Shown piece by piece: positions 7,627-20,551 of a DNA stretch of 64,000 bases. The stretch is from Volvox africanus (Eukaryota > Chlorophyta > Chlorophyceae > Chlamydomonadales > Volvocaceae): contig BSDZ01000003.1 of NCBI GenBank assembly GCA_030268105.1, positions 2,232,001 to 2,296,000 on the forward strand. The letters are read 5' to 3'. Below the pieces are notes generated by a model. The model had not been told where the DNA came from and did not search any database. It worked only from the letters and a program-made list of their open reading frames with translations. The position numbers and the translations under genes are program-made. Every line of letters starts with the position of its first letter. Within the stretch, counting starts at the first letter, position 1.

Positions 7627-10163
7627 CTGCAGATATATTCCCCCTGTCATGCATTGACACCCATATGTCGCTCTAAGCCACGTCGGCAACAACTGCTGAA
7701 ATACATCGGCCTTCTGCAATATGGATGGTTGGCCCAGCGTGTGTTTTGTTACATTTATCCGGCGGCCACTTGATGATGGTCCGAGTAACGATTGAGAACC
7801 TTGACATTATTAGAGCCCGGGTGAGAATGAGACCCGTACGACTAAGACAGCCTCATCCGCCAATGTAGGATGATTTCAACTAGTGCCGTACCTAACTAGC
7901 TAGAGCTAGCTGAGCAGCATCTCAGCCGCATTGCCGTACGTTTCCAACATCATGATTGTTGTGGACCACAACACAGCGTGATCTTGGCCAGACATGTCAA
8001 CCAGGTATTTGCGTCATGCGTCGTCAGTTTTTGCTTCGTACTGCGTCGTCATGCGTCGTCAGTTTTTGCTTCGTACTTCTTGTTCGTTGTTTCCTAGACA
8101 GGATGGTGGGGCGTGTTTTCGTTCAGAGGTACAACTTGTGGCCTGAGCAGTGAACAATAAATGGATGCCGTATAGAAGGCATATCTGTGTTGGGTCGTTG
8201 GTGCCCACTTCACTGGGCCATATGCCGCATAGGGCATGGCATCGCTTAGCAGGGAGGTGATGGATGTCGTTTTCGTATTCGTTTTCGTATTTTCGTATGA
8301 TGGCAACGGGACAGTGCGTCACCCTTGTACCTAGGATGCATGTGCCGTGCGTTTGCCAGGACCGTCTTCATGTTCAATATTGCTCAAGTATCTTTACACC
8401 GCCAGCATTCATCTTTTCTGGTCTTCCTTTTAGTGGCACTTTATGGCGGGTGTGCGGTGGTGTGGTGGCGGAGGTGGCGGTCTTAAGAGAAGGTGATGCG
8501 GTGGAAATAGTGATTGGAAATAGTGATTGGAAATAGTGATTGGAAATAGTGATTGGAAAGAGTGATTGGAAAGAGTGATGGGAAAGAGTGATTGAAAATA
8601 GTGATGGGAAATAGTGATTGAAAATAGTGATGGGAAATAGTGATTGGAAATGGTGATGGGAAATAGTGATTGGAAATAGTGATGGGAAATAGTGATTGGA
8701 AATGGTTGGACCCCAGACTGCTTGGCAATGAGGGCGGTGACACATGCGGCGGAGAGGAAGCCCTGGTGACGGTGGTGGTGGGGAGAAAAGGCGGACAGAG
8801 GTTTGCTGCTGCAGAGATGGATGATGGACAGTGCACGTGCGGATGACGGGTGGAAGGACTGGTCAGGTGGCATTAGCGGGGTTCACCAGTGTGCAGGACC
8901 GCACTTGTAGCTGGAGGTAAGAGATGGTGTGGCTTTGAGGACGGAGGTGAGCGCGGAGGTGGAGGTATGACTTCACGACAGCAGGCAGGGGGCAACCTAA
9001 GGGGGGGATGGTCATCGGTGCATCAATGTAATCGCTGCATGAACGTCATAAACCAGACTTGAATTGCATGGTTTGATTGTTCTCGTACGCCTCAGAGCTG
9101 CTCTTATCTTTCGCATGCCTCAATGCGCCGCATCTTCCAAATGAGCCGTGTTTGAGGCATTCCGTTACAGTTATCGGTATTTATAACTCCTCCAACGAAC
9201 AAATGTCCGCATCCATCATGTAACATCTTTTAACACGCTCAGGGTGTCCAGCAGTCCGTACGGAATGTTATATCACGCTGTTATATCACCTTCTCTGCAC
9301 TTTCCTCAATAATAATTATCATAATTTCAGATGTCATTACATCAGATGTTATTTATTGGAAATAGCGGGTCCCACCATCGGGGTCCGTCCATGATGGGAA
9401 AAAGACGATCGTATGGAATCAGCACCGAGACGTGGAGGGCGCACGTTCGGGGTGTCCACGCCATCTACATCCGTCCCCCCTTGAAAGGCCAACCCTGGCT
9501 GCCGGCACCCGGCAGCCAACGCATCCGCTACCCCGACTTCACACCCCGACTTATGCTCAAGCTTAAGATACGTGAACTTCTTTCTCTGATGGCGCACGAG
9601 CGGTCTCTGGGATCATGCAAAGGTGCTCGACGCCGTGTGAAATTTTGGGATTCTCTTTCCAGCCTCCCATTCCGCATACAAAGTTGAGAATTTAGTTGTC
9701 AGATTGCAACTCAGCGTAGTTGGGTTACGCCATTCCCGTTGCTCCTGACCGCCTGCGAGCTGCCATTTATTCGTTTAAGCGGTGCAGTTCCACACCGACA
9801 AATTCAGATGTTCGCAAAACCTGCATGCTGAGGCATTTCGAGCACAATCCTGCCTTACGAATGTCATTGAGGTTGCTTCATCATTGACGCAATGTGGGTA
9901 CTTCAAAGAGACGCAGCCGTACGATACTTGAGGAGTTGGACCGAAGTGCTTTTTCACCACTTTTAGCAGCAAATTACGCACGTTGTGTTTCTCAATTTAC
10001 TTGATCAATACATAACGGTATTTACACACGAATCCCAAACAAGCTTTCCTTACATCCGCCGTTGAGGCTTGGAACTTCGACAGCTCTATCCTGGACGCAC
10101 CAAACGCAACACTTGAGTCTTCTTTAGTATAGGAACAGTAATTACAGCATCCATAACTCCAAA
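7627..10163. other. Spacer A (alpha type), 2537 bp
   Basis: Same order of elements as spacer 0. Two adjacent TGCGTCGTCA units, AATAAA at 8156-8161, minisatellite 8503-8709, bidirectional ORF segment 9331-9687, hairpin 9496-9518. It differs from spacer 0 mainly in the order of minisatellite variants. Nothing else gene-like seen. Confidence 0.7.
8503..8709 (+). repeat. 13 bp minisatellite, 15 copies plus partial
   Basis: Same copy number as in spacer 0, but with GGAAAGAGTGAT variants in copies 5 to 7 and GAAAATAGTGATG in copies 8 and 10. Internal shuffling has therefore occurred without a change in length. Confidence 0.95.
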
Positions 10164-13100
10164 ATGCAGCAGCATAACTCCGACCCAACGATGGTCACGA
10201 GCACACAGACTTTTGTGCCTGCGGCACACGTCACATGCCCTCAACCTGCGGGGCCTTCCTGGATCCCAGAAACAACTGACGAAAGTGCGGCGTGCGGGTC
10301 ATGGCCTCAGTCGACTGAGGTCGTACCGGCAAATTTGCCGGCAAACAAGATGTCCTTCACGAAGGTGAAGACGTGGGTTATCCGTGCACGTGAGGATAAC
10401 TGCAGTAGGGATAAGGTTACGACAAACAATAACATGAGTGTCAGCAGCGGCGGAGGAAACTTCGGACTCGATCTCGGTGCCACGCCGTTGCGTGACGGCT
10501 TCCGGCAAGTGGTGGATGACACCAAGGAGAAGCTTATGACAGTGCGCAAGGTGTGTGAGGGTATATGTGCGTATACGTGGTGTGCTCTGTTTTAGGGCTG
10601 ACCTTGGAACGACGGAGACTCACATTTTGTTTCTGTTTTGTTTCCTGCACCTGCGTTCTCTCGCACAGGTTACTGCACAAGCATTCTCAAAGGGACGATG
10701 GTTTCGATCATGGAATTTTCTGAAGCTCCAGGCTCAAGACAAGGAGCAGGTCCACCTACCAGCGTCCGCGAAGTTGCTGCAGCCCTCTTCGGCACTGGCC
10801 AACCGCAAGGAGTGCTTCACAGCGACGGCGGTAGTGGTGAGTTCTGATTGTCGTTGGTAGATATAGTAATTGGAGTTTAGGACCGTTTGGTGCTTCACTT
10901 TATAATGGACACGGAGCGTCGCACGGCTTGTAGGCAGGGGGCTGTGCCCATCATACCTAACATGCAACAGGGGCGTGGTGTGGGTGGCGTGTTGCAGCGT
11001 GGACTACGGCCACTATGGCATGACGTCCGCAGCTTCTTTTGGTTACAACTGACTTTGACTACAAACGATAGTCGCAGTTTATATATGGCGAACGATAGTC
11101 GTGGTTTGTAGGCTTTTGAAGGCTCGCGGCAGCCCAAACCCTAATGCAAGCCGTGGGAGATGATGTCACCTGCACATTGACTTGATGAGCCTGACTTTGT
11201 CTGCATGTTCAAGATCGATCGTGCATGCATCCTTTCTGTACATCATGCTTTGCGTGCTATCCCATCCGACGTCTTGCAGCTGGTGGACTGTGCTCAAGAG
11301 TCAGCGGAGAATAATGGAGATGTACAGCAGCGTGATGCTGCTGCAGCTGAGCTGCAGGCGGCCGTGGTGGAGGAGGAGAAGCGGCGTGAGGCCGCTGAGG
11401 CTGCCGCAGCTGAGCTGCGGGCGGCAGTAGGAGAGGCGGAGAAGCGGCGTGAGGATGCTGAGGCTGCTGCAGCTGAGCTGCAGGCGGCCGTGGTGGAGGA
11501 GGAGAAGCGGCGTGAGACCGCTGAGGCTGCCGCAGCTGGTCTGCAGGCGACCGTGGTGGAGGAGGAGAAGCGGCGTGAGGCCGCTGAGGCTGCCGCAGCT
11601 GAGCTGCGGGCGGCATTAGGAGATGCGGAGAAGCGGCGTGAGGCCGCTGAGGCTGGTGCAGCTACGCTGCAGGCGGCCGTGGTGGAGGAGGAGAAGCGGC
11701 GTGAGACCGCTGAGGCTGCCGCAGCTGAGCTGCAGGCGGCCGTGGTGGAGGAGGAGAAGCGGCGTGAGGCCGCTGAGGCTGCCGCAGCTGGTCTGCAGGC
11801 GACCGTGGTGGAGGAGGAGAAGCGGCGTGAGGCCGCTGAGGCTGCCGCAGCTGGTCTGCAGGCGACCGTGGTGGAGGAGGAGAAGCGGCGTGAGACCGCT
11901 GAGGCTGCCGCAGCTGAGCTGCGGGCGGCAGTAGGAGAGGCGGAGAAGCGGCGTGAGGCCGCTGAGGCTGCCGCAGCTGAGCTGCAGGCGGCCGTGGTGG
12001 AGGAGGAGAAGCGGCGTGAGGCCGCTGAGGCTGCCGCAGCTGGTCTGCAGGCGACCGTGGTGGAGGAGGAGAAGCGGCGTGAGACCGCTGAGGCTGCCGC
12101 AGCTGAGCTGCGGGCGGCAGTAGGAGAGGCGGAGAAGCGGCGTGAGGCCGCTGAGGCTGCCGCAGCTGAGCTGCAGGCGGCCGTGGTGGAGGAGGAGAAG
12201 CGGCGTGAGACCGCTGAGGCTGCCGCAGCTGAGCTGCAGGCGGCCGTGGTGGAGGAGGAGAAGCGGCGTGAGGCCGCTGAGGCTGCCGCAGCTGGTCTGC
12301 AGGCGACCGTGGTGGAGGAGGAGAAGCGGCGTGAGGCCGCTGAGGCTGCCGCAGCTGGTCTGCAGGCGACCGTGGTGGAGGAGGAGAAGCGGCGTGAGAC
12401 CGCTGAGGCTGCCGCAGCTGAGCTGCGGGCGGCAGTAGGAGAGGCGGAGAAGCGGCGTGAGGCCGCTGAGGCTGCCGCAGCTGAGCTGCAGGCGGCCGTG
12501 GTGGAGGAGGAGAAGCGGCGTGAGGCCGCTGAGGCTGCCGCAGCTGGTCTGCAGGCGACCGTGGTGGAGGAGGAGAAGCGGCGTGAGGCCGCTGAGGCTG
12601 CCGCAGCTGGTCTGCAGGCGACCGTGGTGGAGGAGGAGAAGCGGCGTGAGGCCGCTGAGGCTGCCGCAGCTGAGCTGCGGGCGGCAGTAGGAGAGGCGGA
12701 GAAGCGGCATGAGGCCGCTGAGGCTGCCGCAGCTGGGCTGCAGGCGGCCGTGGTGGAGGAGGAGAAGCGGCGTGAGGCCGCTGAGGCTGCCGCAGCTGGT
12801 CTGCAGGCGACCGTGGTGGAGGAGGAGAAGCGGCGTGAGGCCGCTGAGGCTGCCGCAGCTGGTCTGCAGGCGACCGTGGTGGAGGAGGAGAAGCGGCGTG
12901 AGGCCGCTGAGGCTGCCGCAGCTGAGCTGCGGGCGGCAGTAGGAGAGGCGGAGAAGCGGCATGAGGCCGCTGAGGCTGCCGCAGCTGGGCTGCAGGCGGC
13001 CGTGGTGGAGGAGGAGAAGCGGCGTGAGGCCGCTGAGGCTGCCGCAGCTGCGCTGCAGGCGGCCGTGGTGGAGGAGGAGAAGCGGCGTAAGGCCGCTGAG

Positions 13101-14140
13101 GCGACCATAGTTCAGCTTCGTGCGATGGTGGTGAAGATGGAAGAGCAGGTACGGCAGGGTTCAGATTGCAAACGCCACCTATGCAACATCTCTGCCGTAC
13201 ATCGTTTAATGTTTGATTATTTAAATCGCATGTGTAGAGGCAAGGCTCAGGTTGCCAAAGGATGGTGCACTATGGAGATAGGGTGTTCCTGTGTGCTTTA
13301 GTCGTGTCATATGTCATGTTCCCTGACTGACGGATATCTTGTGGCCGCTTCCGCCCGGCCTTTGCCGTCATTTGCTCTCTCGTTTTCTTCACTCTACCCC
13401 GCGCATATTGACCCTTCTCCCATGACTACACGCCCTTGCAGGTGCGCTGCAGCAACGAGCAGATTACGAAGTGTAGCGCCCTTCAAGAACGATTTGCTAA
13501 CGTCCAGAAGTCGATGAAGCTGTACCGCTTCCAGTCACGAAGGCTGAAGCGGCTGTTGAAAGAGGTGAGGATGGTGCGGCCCAAGGGGGGGGGGCATAGG
13601 GTAGAGGTGCGATGCTGCATGGTGCCTGCGTGGCTGTCTGTTTGCATACCGGGGGTTTTGGTGAGGCCATGGGCGGGGGCCATGTGTATCCGAATCCGTT
13701 GTTATTATTTACGAGCTCCCCTCCCTTTCCCTCACAAACAAACGCACATGCAGGCACACGGCCAGGCGCTGGACGCTGTGGACGACATCTTCCTCAATGA
13801 CGAGGATGACGTGCACATGGCGGAGCGGATGATCAGATATGAGCAGCCCGTGCAGGCCGAAACTGTTTCAGCAGCCTTGGAGCCGCCTGCGATTGCCCCG
13901 GCAGCGACAACACAGCCCCCCACTCCCACGAAGCTAGAGGAGCGGCTTACTTACTCCAGCTGTAAGTCCAGGAACAGCCAGTCCACGGCGGTTTCTACTC
14001 CTTGCAGTTGGGGGATTCGGGACACGTTTGTGGAGGTGTTCGGGTCGCGGTTATGTGGCCAGGCCTCTATCGCAGCCCCGTCTACGTCTGTTTTTGCGAA
14101 GCTTCTAGAGGCTGCCGCGGGGCAGCCAAGTTACCGCTGA
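10164..14140 (+). CDS. Copy B (L type): long-helix repeat protein, 977 aa
   Basis: Exons 10164-10550, 10669-10836, 11280-13148, 13442-13564 and 13754-14140. N- and C-terminal exons encode the same protein ends as copy A. The helix exon has 623 codons and is the longest class in the window. The start of the helix also differs: row 1 reads ELQAAVV where S genes read ELRAVVV, and the Met of one class 4 row is Thr (ATG to ACG). Three consecutive genes of different length (A, B, C) keep the same frame, so length change by whole 63 bp rows is tolerated by the reading frame. Function unknown. Confidence 0.65.
11334..13148 (+). repeat. 63 bp coding repeats, copy B (27 full rows)
   Basis: Rows 2 to 28 are 3, 1, 2, 5, 4 (Met to Thr), 1, 2, 2, 3, 1, 2, 3, 1, 1, 2, 2, 3, 1, 2, 2, 3h, 8, 2, 2, 3h, 8, 9. 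A four-row motif of 252 bp (2, 2, 3, then 1 or 8) recurs through most of the second half, so the row array itself has grown by multi-row duplication. Confidence 0.95.
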
Positions 14141-16700
14141 CTGCAGATATATTCCCCCTGTCATGCATTGACACCCATATGTCGCTCTAAGCCACGTCGG
14201 CAACAACTGCTGAAATACATCGGCCTTCTGCAATATGGATGGTTGGCCCAGCGTGTGTTTTGTTACATTTATCCGGCGGCCACTTGATGATGGTCCGAGT
14301 AACGATTGAGAACCTTGACATTATTAGAGCCCGGGTGAGAATGAGACTCGTACGACTAAGACAGCCTCATCCGCCAATGTAGGATGATTTCAACTAGTGC
14401 CGTACCTAACTAGCTAGAGCTAGCTGAGCAGCATCTCAGCCGCATTGCCGTACGTTTCCAACATCATGATTGTTGTGGACCACAACACAGCGTGATCTTG
14501 GCCAGACATGTCAACCAGATATTTGCGTCATGCGTCGTCAGTTTTTGCTTCGTACTGCGTCGTCATGCGTCGTCATGCGTCGTCAGTTTTTGCTTCGTAC
14601 TTCTTGTTCGTTGTTTCCTAGACAGGATGGTGGGGCGTGTTTTCGTTCAGAGGTACAACTTGTGGCCTGAGCAGTGAACAATAAATGGATGCCGTATAGA
14701 AGGCATATCTGTGTTGGGTCGTTGGTGCCCACTTCACTGGGCCATATGCCGCATAGGGCATGGCGTCGCTTAGCAGGGAGGTGATGGATGTCGTTTTCGT
14801 ATTCGTTTTCGTATTTTCGTATGATGGCAACGGGACAGTGCGTCACCCTTGTACCTAGGATGCATGTGCCGTGCGTTTGCCAGGACCGTCTTCATGTTCA
14901 ATATTGCTCAAGTATCTTTACACCGCCAGCATTCATCTTTTCTGGTCTTCCTTTTAGTGGCACTTTATGGCGGGTGTGCGGTGGTGTGGTGGCGGAGGTG
15001 GCGGTCTTAAGAGAAGGTGATGCGGTGGAAATAGTGATTGGAAATAGTGATTGGAAATAGTGATTGGAAATAGTGATTGGAAATAGTGATTGGAAATAGT
15101 GATGGGAAAGAGTGATGGGAAATAGTGATGGGAAATAGTGATGGGAAATAGTGATTGAAAATAGTGATGGGAAATAGTGATTGGAAATGGTGATGGGAAA
15201 TAGTGATTGGAAATAGTGATGGGAAATAGTGATTGGAAATGGTTGGACCCCAGACTGCTTGGCAATGAGGGCGGTGACACATGCGGCGGAGAGGAAGCCC
15301 TGGTGACGGTGGTGGTGGGGAGAAAAGGCGGACAGAGGTTTGCTGCTGCAGAGATGGATGATGGACAGTGCACGTGCGGATGACGGGTGGAAGGACTGGT
15401 CAGGTGGCATTAGCGGGGTTCACCAGTGTGCAGGACCGCACTTGTAGCTGGAGGTAAGAGATGGTGTGGCTTTGAGGACGGAGGTGAGCGCGGAGGTGGA
15501 GGTATGACTTCACGACAGCAGGCAGGGGGCAACCTAAGGGGGGGATGGTCATCGGTGCATCAATGTAATCGCTGCATGAACGTCATAAACCAGACTTGAA
15601 TTGCATGGTTTGATTGTTCTCGTACGCCTCAGAGCTGCTCTTATCTTTCGCATGCCTCAATGCGCCGCATCTTCCAAATGAGCCGTGTTTGAGGCATTCC
15701 GTTACAGTTATCGGTATTTATAACTCCTCCAACGAACAAATGTCCGCATCCATCATGTAACATCTTTTAACACGCTCAGGGTGTCCAGCAGTCCGTACGG
15801 AATGTTATATCACGCTGTTATATCACCTTCTCTGCACTTTCCTCAATAATAATTATCATAATTTCAGATGTCATTACATCAGATGTTATTTATTGGAAAT
15901 AGCGGGTCCCACCATCGGGGTCCGTCCATGATGGGAAAAAGACGATCGTATGGAATCAGCACCGAGACGTGGAGGGCGCACGTTCGGGGTGTCCACGCCA
16001 TCTACATCCGTCCCCCCTTGAAAGGCCAACCCTGGCTGCCGGCACCCGGCAGCCAACGCATCCGCTACCCCGACTTCACACCCCGACTTATGCTCAAGCT
16101 TAAGATACGTGAACTTCTTTCTCTGATGGCGCACGAGCGGTCTCTGGGATCATGCAAAGGTGCTCGACGCCGTGTGAAATTTTGGGATTCTCTTTCCAGC
16201 CTCCCATTCCGCATACAAAGTTGAGAATTTAGTTGTCAGATTGCAACTCAGCGTAGTTGGGTTACGCCATTCCCGTTGCTCCTGACCGCCTGCGAGCTGC
16301 CATTTATTCGTTTAAGCGGTGCAGTTCCACACCGACAAATTCAGATGTTCGCAAAACCTGCATGCTGAGGCATTTCGAGCACAATCCTGCCTTACGAATG
16401 TCATTGAGGTTGCTTCATCATTGACGCAATGTGGGTACTTCAAAGAGACGCAGCCGTACGATACTTGAGGAGTTGGACCGAAGTGCTTTTTCACCACTTT
16501 TAGCAGCAAATTACGCACGTTGTGTTTCTCAATTTACTTGATCAATACATAACGGTATTTACACACGAATCCCAAACAAGCTTTCCTTACATCCGCCGTT
16601 GAGGCTTGGAACTTCGACAGCTCTATCCTGGACGCACCAAACGCAACACTTGAGTCTTCTTTAGTATAGGAACAGTAATTACAGCATCCATAACTCCAAA
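14141..16700. other. Spacer B (beta type), 2560 bp
   Basis: Three TGCGTCGTCA units, AATAAA 14680-14685, minisatellite 15027-15246, bidirectional ORF segment 15868-16224. It reads GAGACTC and CAGATATT where alpha spacers read GAGACCC and CAGGTATT. No other feature seen. Confidence 0.7.
15027..15246 (+). repeat. 13 bp minisatellite, 16 copies plus partial
   Basis: One more copy than alpha or gamma spacers. This length marks the beta spacers, which follow L genes. Confidence 0.95.
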
Positions 16701-19700
16701 ATGCAGCAGCATAACTCCGACCCAACGATGGTCACGAGCACACAGACTTTTGTGCCTGCGGCACACGTCACATGCCCTCAACCTGCGGGGCCTTCCTGGA
16801 TCCCAGAAACAACTGACGAAAGTGCGGCGTGCGGGTCATGGCCTCAGTCGACTGAGGTCGTACCGGCAAATTTGCCGGCAAACAAGATGTCCTTCACGAA
16901 GGTGAAGACGTGGGTTATCCGTGCACGTGAGGATAACTGCAGTAGGGATAAGGTTACGACAAACAATAACATGAGTGTCAGCAGCGGCGGAGGAAACTTC
17001 GGACTCGATCTCGGTGCCACGCCGTTGCGTGACGGCTTCCGGCAAGTGGTGGATGACACCAAGGAGAAGCTTATGACAGTGCGCAAGGTGTGTGAGGGTA
17101 TATGTGCGTATACGTGGTGTGCTCTGTTTTAGGGCTGACCTTGGAACGACGGAGACTCACATTTTGTTTCTGTTTTGTTTCCTGCACCTGCGTTCTCTCG
17201 CACAGGTTACTGCACAAGCATTCTCAAAGGGACGATGGTTTCGATCATGGAATTTTCTGAAGCTCCAGGCTCAAGACAAGGAGCAGGTCCACCTACCAGC
17301 GTCCGCGAAGTTGCTGCAGCCCTCTTCGGCACTGGCCAACCGCAAGGAGTGCTTCACAGCGACGGCGGTAGTGGTGAGTTCTGATTGTCGTTGGTAGATA
17401 TAGTAATTGGAGTTTAGGACCGTTTGGTGCTTCACTTTATAATGGACACGGAGCGTCGCACGGCTTGTAGGCAGGGGGCTGTGCCCATCATACCTAACAT
17501 GCAACAGGGGCGTGGTGTGGGTGGCGTGTTGCAGCGTGGACTACGGCCACTATGGCATGACGTCCGCAGCTTCTTTTGGTTACAACTGACTTTGACTACA
17601 AACGATAGTCGCAGTTTATATATGGCGAACGATAGTCGTGGTTTGTAGGCTTTTGAAGGCTCGCGGCAGCCCAAACCCTAATGCAAGCCGTGGGAGATGA
17701 TGTCACCTGCACATTGACTTGATGAGCCTGACTTTGTCTGCATGTTCAAGATCGATCGTGCATGCATCCTTTCTGTACATCATGCTTTGCGTGCTATCCC
17801 ATCCGACGTCTTGCAGCTGGTGGACTGTGCTCAAGAGTCAGCGGAGAATAATGGAGATGTACAGCAGCGTGATGCTGCTGCAGCTGAGCTGCGGGCGGTC
17901 GTGGTGGAGGAGGAGAAGCGGCGTGAGGCCGCTGAGGCTGCCGCAGCTGAGCTGCGGGCGGCAGTAGGAGAGGCGGAGAAGCGGCGTGAGGATGCTGAGG
18001 CTGCTGCAGCTGAGCTGCAGGCGGCCGTGGTGGAGGAGGAGAAGCGGCGTGAGACCGCTGAGGCTGCCGCAGCTGCGCTGCGGGCGGCAGTAGAAGAGGC
18101 GGAGAAGCGGCGTGAGGCCGCTGAGGCTGGTGCAGCTATGCTGCAGGCGGCCGTGGTGGAGGAGGAGAAGCGGCGTGAGGATGCTGAGGCTGCTGCAGCT
18201 GAGCTGCAGGCGGCCGTGGTGGAGGAGGAGAAGCGGCGTGAGACCGCTGAGGCTGGTGCAGCTATGCTGCAGGCGGCCGTGGTGGAGGAGGAGAAGCGGC
18301 GTGAGGATGCTGAGGCTGCTGCAGCTGAGCTGCGGGCGGCCGTGGTGGAGGAGGAGAAGCGGCGTGAGGCCGCTGAGGCTGCCGCAGCTGAGCTGCGGGC
18401 GGCATTAGGAGATGCGGAGAAGCGGCGTGAGGCCGCTGAGGCTGGTGCAGCTATGCTGCAGGCGGCCGTGGTGGAGGAGGAGAAGCGGCGTGAGACCGCT
18501 GAGGCTGCCGCAGCTGAGCTGCAGGCGGCCGTGGTGGAGGAGGAGAAGCGGCGTGAGGCCGCTGAGGCTGCCGCAGCTGGTCTGCAGGCGACCGTGGTGG
18601 AGGAGGAGAAGCGGCGTGAGGCCGCTGAGGCTGCCGCAGCTGGTCTGCAGGCGACCGTGGTGGAGGAGGAGAAGCGGCGTGAGGCCGCTGAGGCTGCCGC
18701 AGCTGAGCTGCGGGCGGCAGTAGGAGAGGCGGAGAAGCGGCATGAGGCCGCTGAGGCTGCCGCAGCTGGTCTGCAGGCGACCGTGGTGGAGGAGGAGAAG
18801 CGGCGTGAGACCGCTGAGGCTGCCGCAGCTGAGCTGCGGGCGGCAGTAGGAGAGGCGGAGAAGCGGCGTGAGGCCGCTGAGGCTGCCGCAGCTGAGCTGC
18901 AGGCGGCCGTGGTGGAGGAGGAGAAGCGGCGTGAGGCCGCTGAGGCTGCCGCAGCTGGTCTGCAGGCGACCGTGGTGGAGGAGGAGAAGCGGCGTGAGGC
19001 CGCTGAGGCTGCCGCAGCTGGTCTGCAGGCGACCGTGGTGGAGGAGGAGAAGCGGCGTGAGGCCGCTGAGGCTGCCGCAGCTGAGCTGCGGGCGGCAGTA
19101 GGAGAGGCGGAGAAGCGGCATGAGGCCGCTGAGGCTGCCGCAGCTGGGCTGCAGGCGGCCGTGGTGGAGGAGGAGAAGCGGCGTGAGGCCGCTGAGGCTG
19201 CCGCAGCTGGTCTGCAGGCGACCGTGGTGGAGGAGGAGAAGCGGCGTGAGGCCGCTGAGGCTGCCGCAGCTGGTCTGCAGGCGACCGTGGTGGAGGAGGA
19301 GAAGCGGCGTGAGGCCGCTGAGGCTGCCGCAGCTGAGCTGCGGGCGGCAGTAGGAGAGGCGGAGAAGCGGCATGAGGCCGCTGAGGCTGCCGCAGCTGGG
19401 CTGCAGGCGGCCGTGGTGGAGGAGGAGAAGCGGCGTGAGGCCGCTGAGGCTGCCGCAGCTGCGCTGCAGGCGGCCGTGGTGGAGGAGGAGAAGCGGCGTA
19501 AGGCCGCTGAGGCGACCATAGTTCAGCTTCGTGCGATGGTGGTGAAGATGGAAGAGCAGGTACGGCAGGGTTCAGATTGCAAACGCCACCTATGCAACAT
19601 CTCTGCCGTACATCGTTTAATGTTTGATTATTTAAATCGCATGTGTAGAGGCAAGGCTCAGGTTGCCAAAGGATGGTGCACTATGGAGATAGGGTGTTCC

Positions 19701-20551
19701 TGTGTGCTTTAGTCGTGTCATATGTCATGTTCCCTGACTGACGGATATCTTGTGGCCGCTTCCGCCCGGCCTTTGCCGTCATTTGCTCTCTCGTTTTCTT
19801 CACTCTACCCCGCGCATATTGACCCTTCTCCCATGACTACACGCCCTTGCAGGTGCGCTGCAGCAACGAGCAGATTACGAAGTGTAGCGCCCTTCAAGAA
19901 CGATTTGCTAACGTCCAGAAGTCGATGAAGCTGTACCGCTTCCAGTCACGAAGGCTGAAGCGGCTGTTGAAAGAGGTGAGGATGGTGCGGCCCAAGGGGG
20001 GGGGGCATAGGGTAGAGGTGCGATGCTGCATGGTGCCTGCGTGGCTGTCTGTTTGCATACCGGGGGTTTTGGTGAGGCCATGGGCGGGGGCCATGTGTAT
20101 CCGAATCCGTTGTTATTATTTACGAGCTCCCCTCCCTTTCCCTCACAAACAAACGCACATGCAGGCACACGGCCAGGCGCTGGACGCTGTGGACGACATC
20201 TTCCTCAATGACGAGGATGACGTGCACATGGCGGAGCGGATGATCAGATATGAGCAGCCCGTGCAGGCCGAAACTGTTTCAGCAGCCTTGGAGCCGCCTG
20301 CGATTGCCCCGGCAGCGACAACACAGCCCCCCACTCCCACGAAGCTAGAGGAGCGGCTTACTTACTCCAGCTGTAAGTCCAGGAACAGCCAGTCCACGGC
20401 GGTTTCTACTCCTTGCAGTTGGGGGATTCGGGACACGTTTGTGGAGGTGTTCGGGTCGCGGTTATGTGGCCAGGCCTCTATCGCAGCCCCGTCTACGTCT
20501 GTTTTTGCGAAGCTTCTAGAGGCTGCCGCGGGGCAGCCAAGTTACCGCTGA
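16701..20551 (+). CDS. Copy C (M type, mosaic): long-helix repeat protein, 935 aa
   Basis: Exons 16701-17087, 17206-17373, 17817-19559, 19853-19975 and 20165-20551. The helix exon has 581 codons. Its rows 1 to 14 follow the order of the S genes (for example copy F), and its rows 15 to 27 follow rows 17 to 29 of the L gene in copy B, including the row with Thr at its first position. The change falls near 18,747. The simplest reading is unequal crossing-over between an S-like and an L-like gene inside the repeat exon. The other exons are unchanged and the frame is intact. Confidence 0.65.
17871..19559 (+). repeat. 63 bp coding repeats, copy C (25 full rows)
   Basis: Rows 2 to 26 are 3, 1, 6, 4, 1, 4, 7, 5, 4, 1, 2, 2, 3h, then 2, 3, 1, 2, 2, 3h, 8, 2, 2, 3h, 8, 9. 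The break after the first 3h is where the row order changes from S-like to L-like. Confidence 0.95.

Noticed and set aside
7488..7676. ORF of 62 codons in a third frame over the last exon
   Set aside because: It begins with a non-ATG codon inside the candidate 46 bp intron and does not connect in frame with exon 5 by the GTAAGT/GCAG splice. No support as a coding tail.
11616..12962. Second minus-strand ORF (448 codons, Leu/His/Ser-rich) and short + strand ORFs rich in Arg/Trp/Leu in the same region
   Set aside because: Other frames of the same stop-poor repeat. The + strand exon 3 frame is the one that joins in frame to flanking exons through good splice sites.
11294..13108. Minus-strand ORF of 604 codons opposite the helix exon of copy B (similar ones opposite every copy)
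   Set aside because: It is a by-product of the 63 bp repeat, which lacks stops in several frames. The translation is a Ser/Ala/Arg low-complexity repeat, ends arbitrarily, and its length simply follows the row number of the + strand gene.
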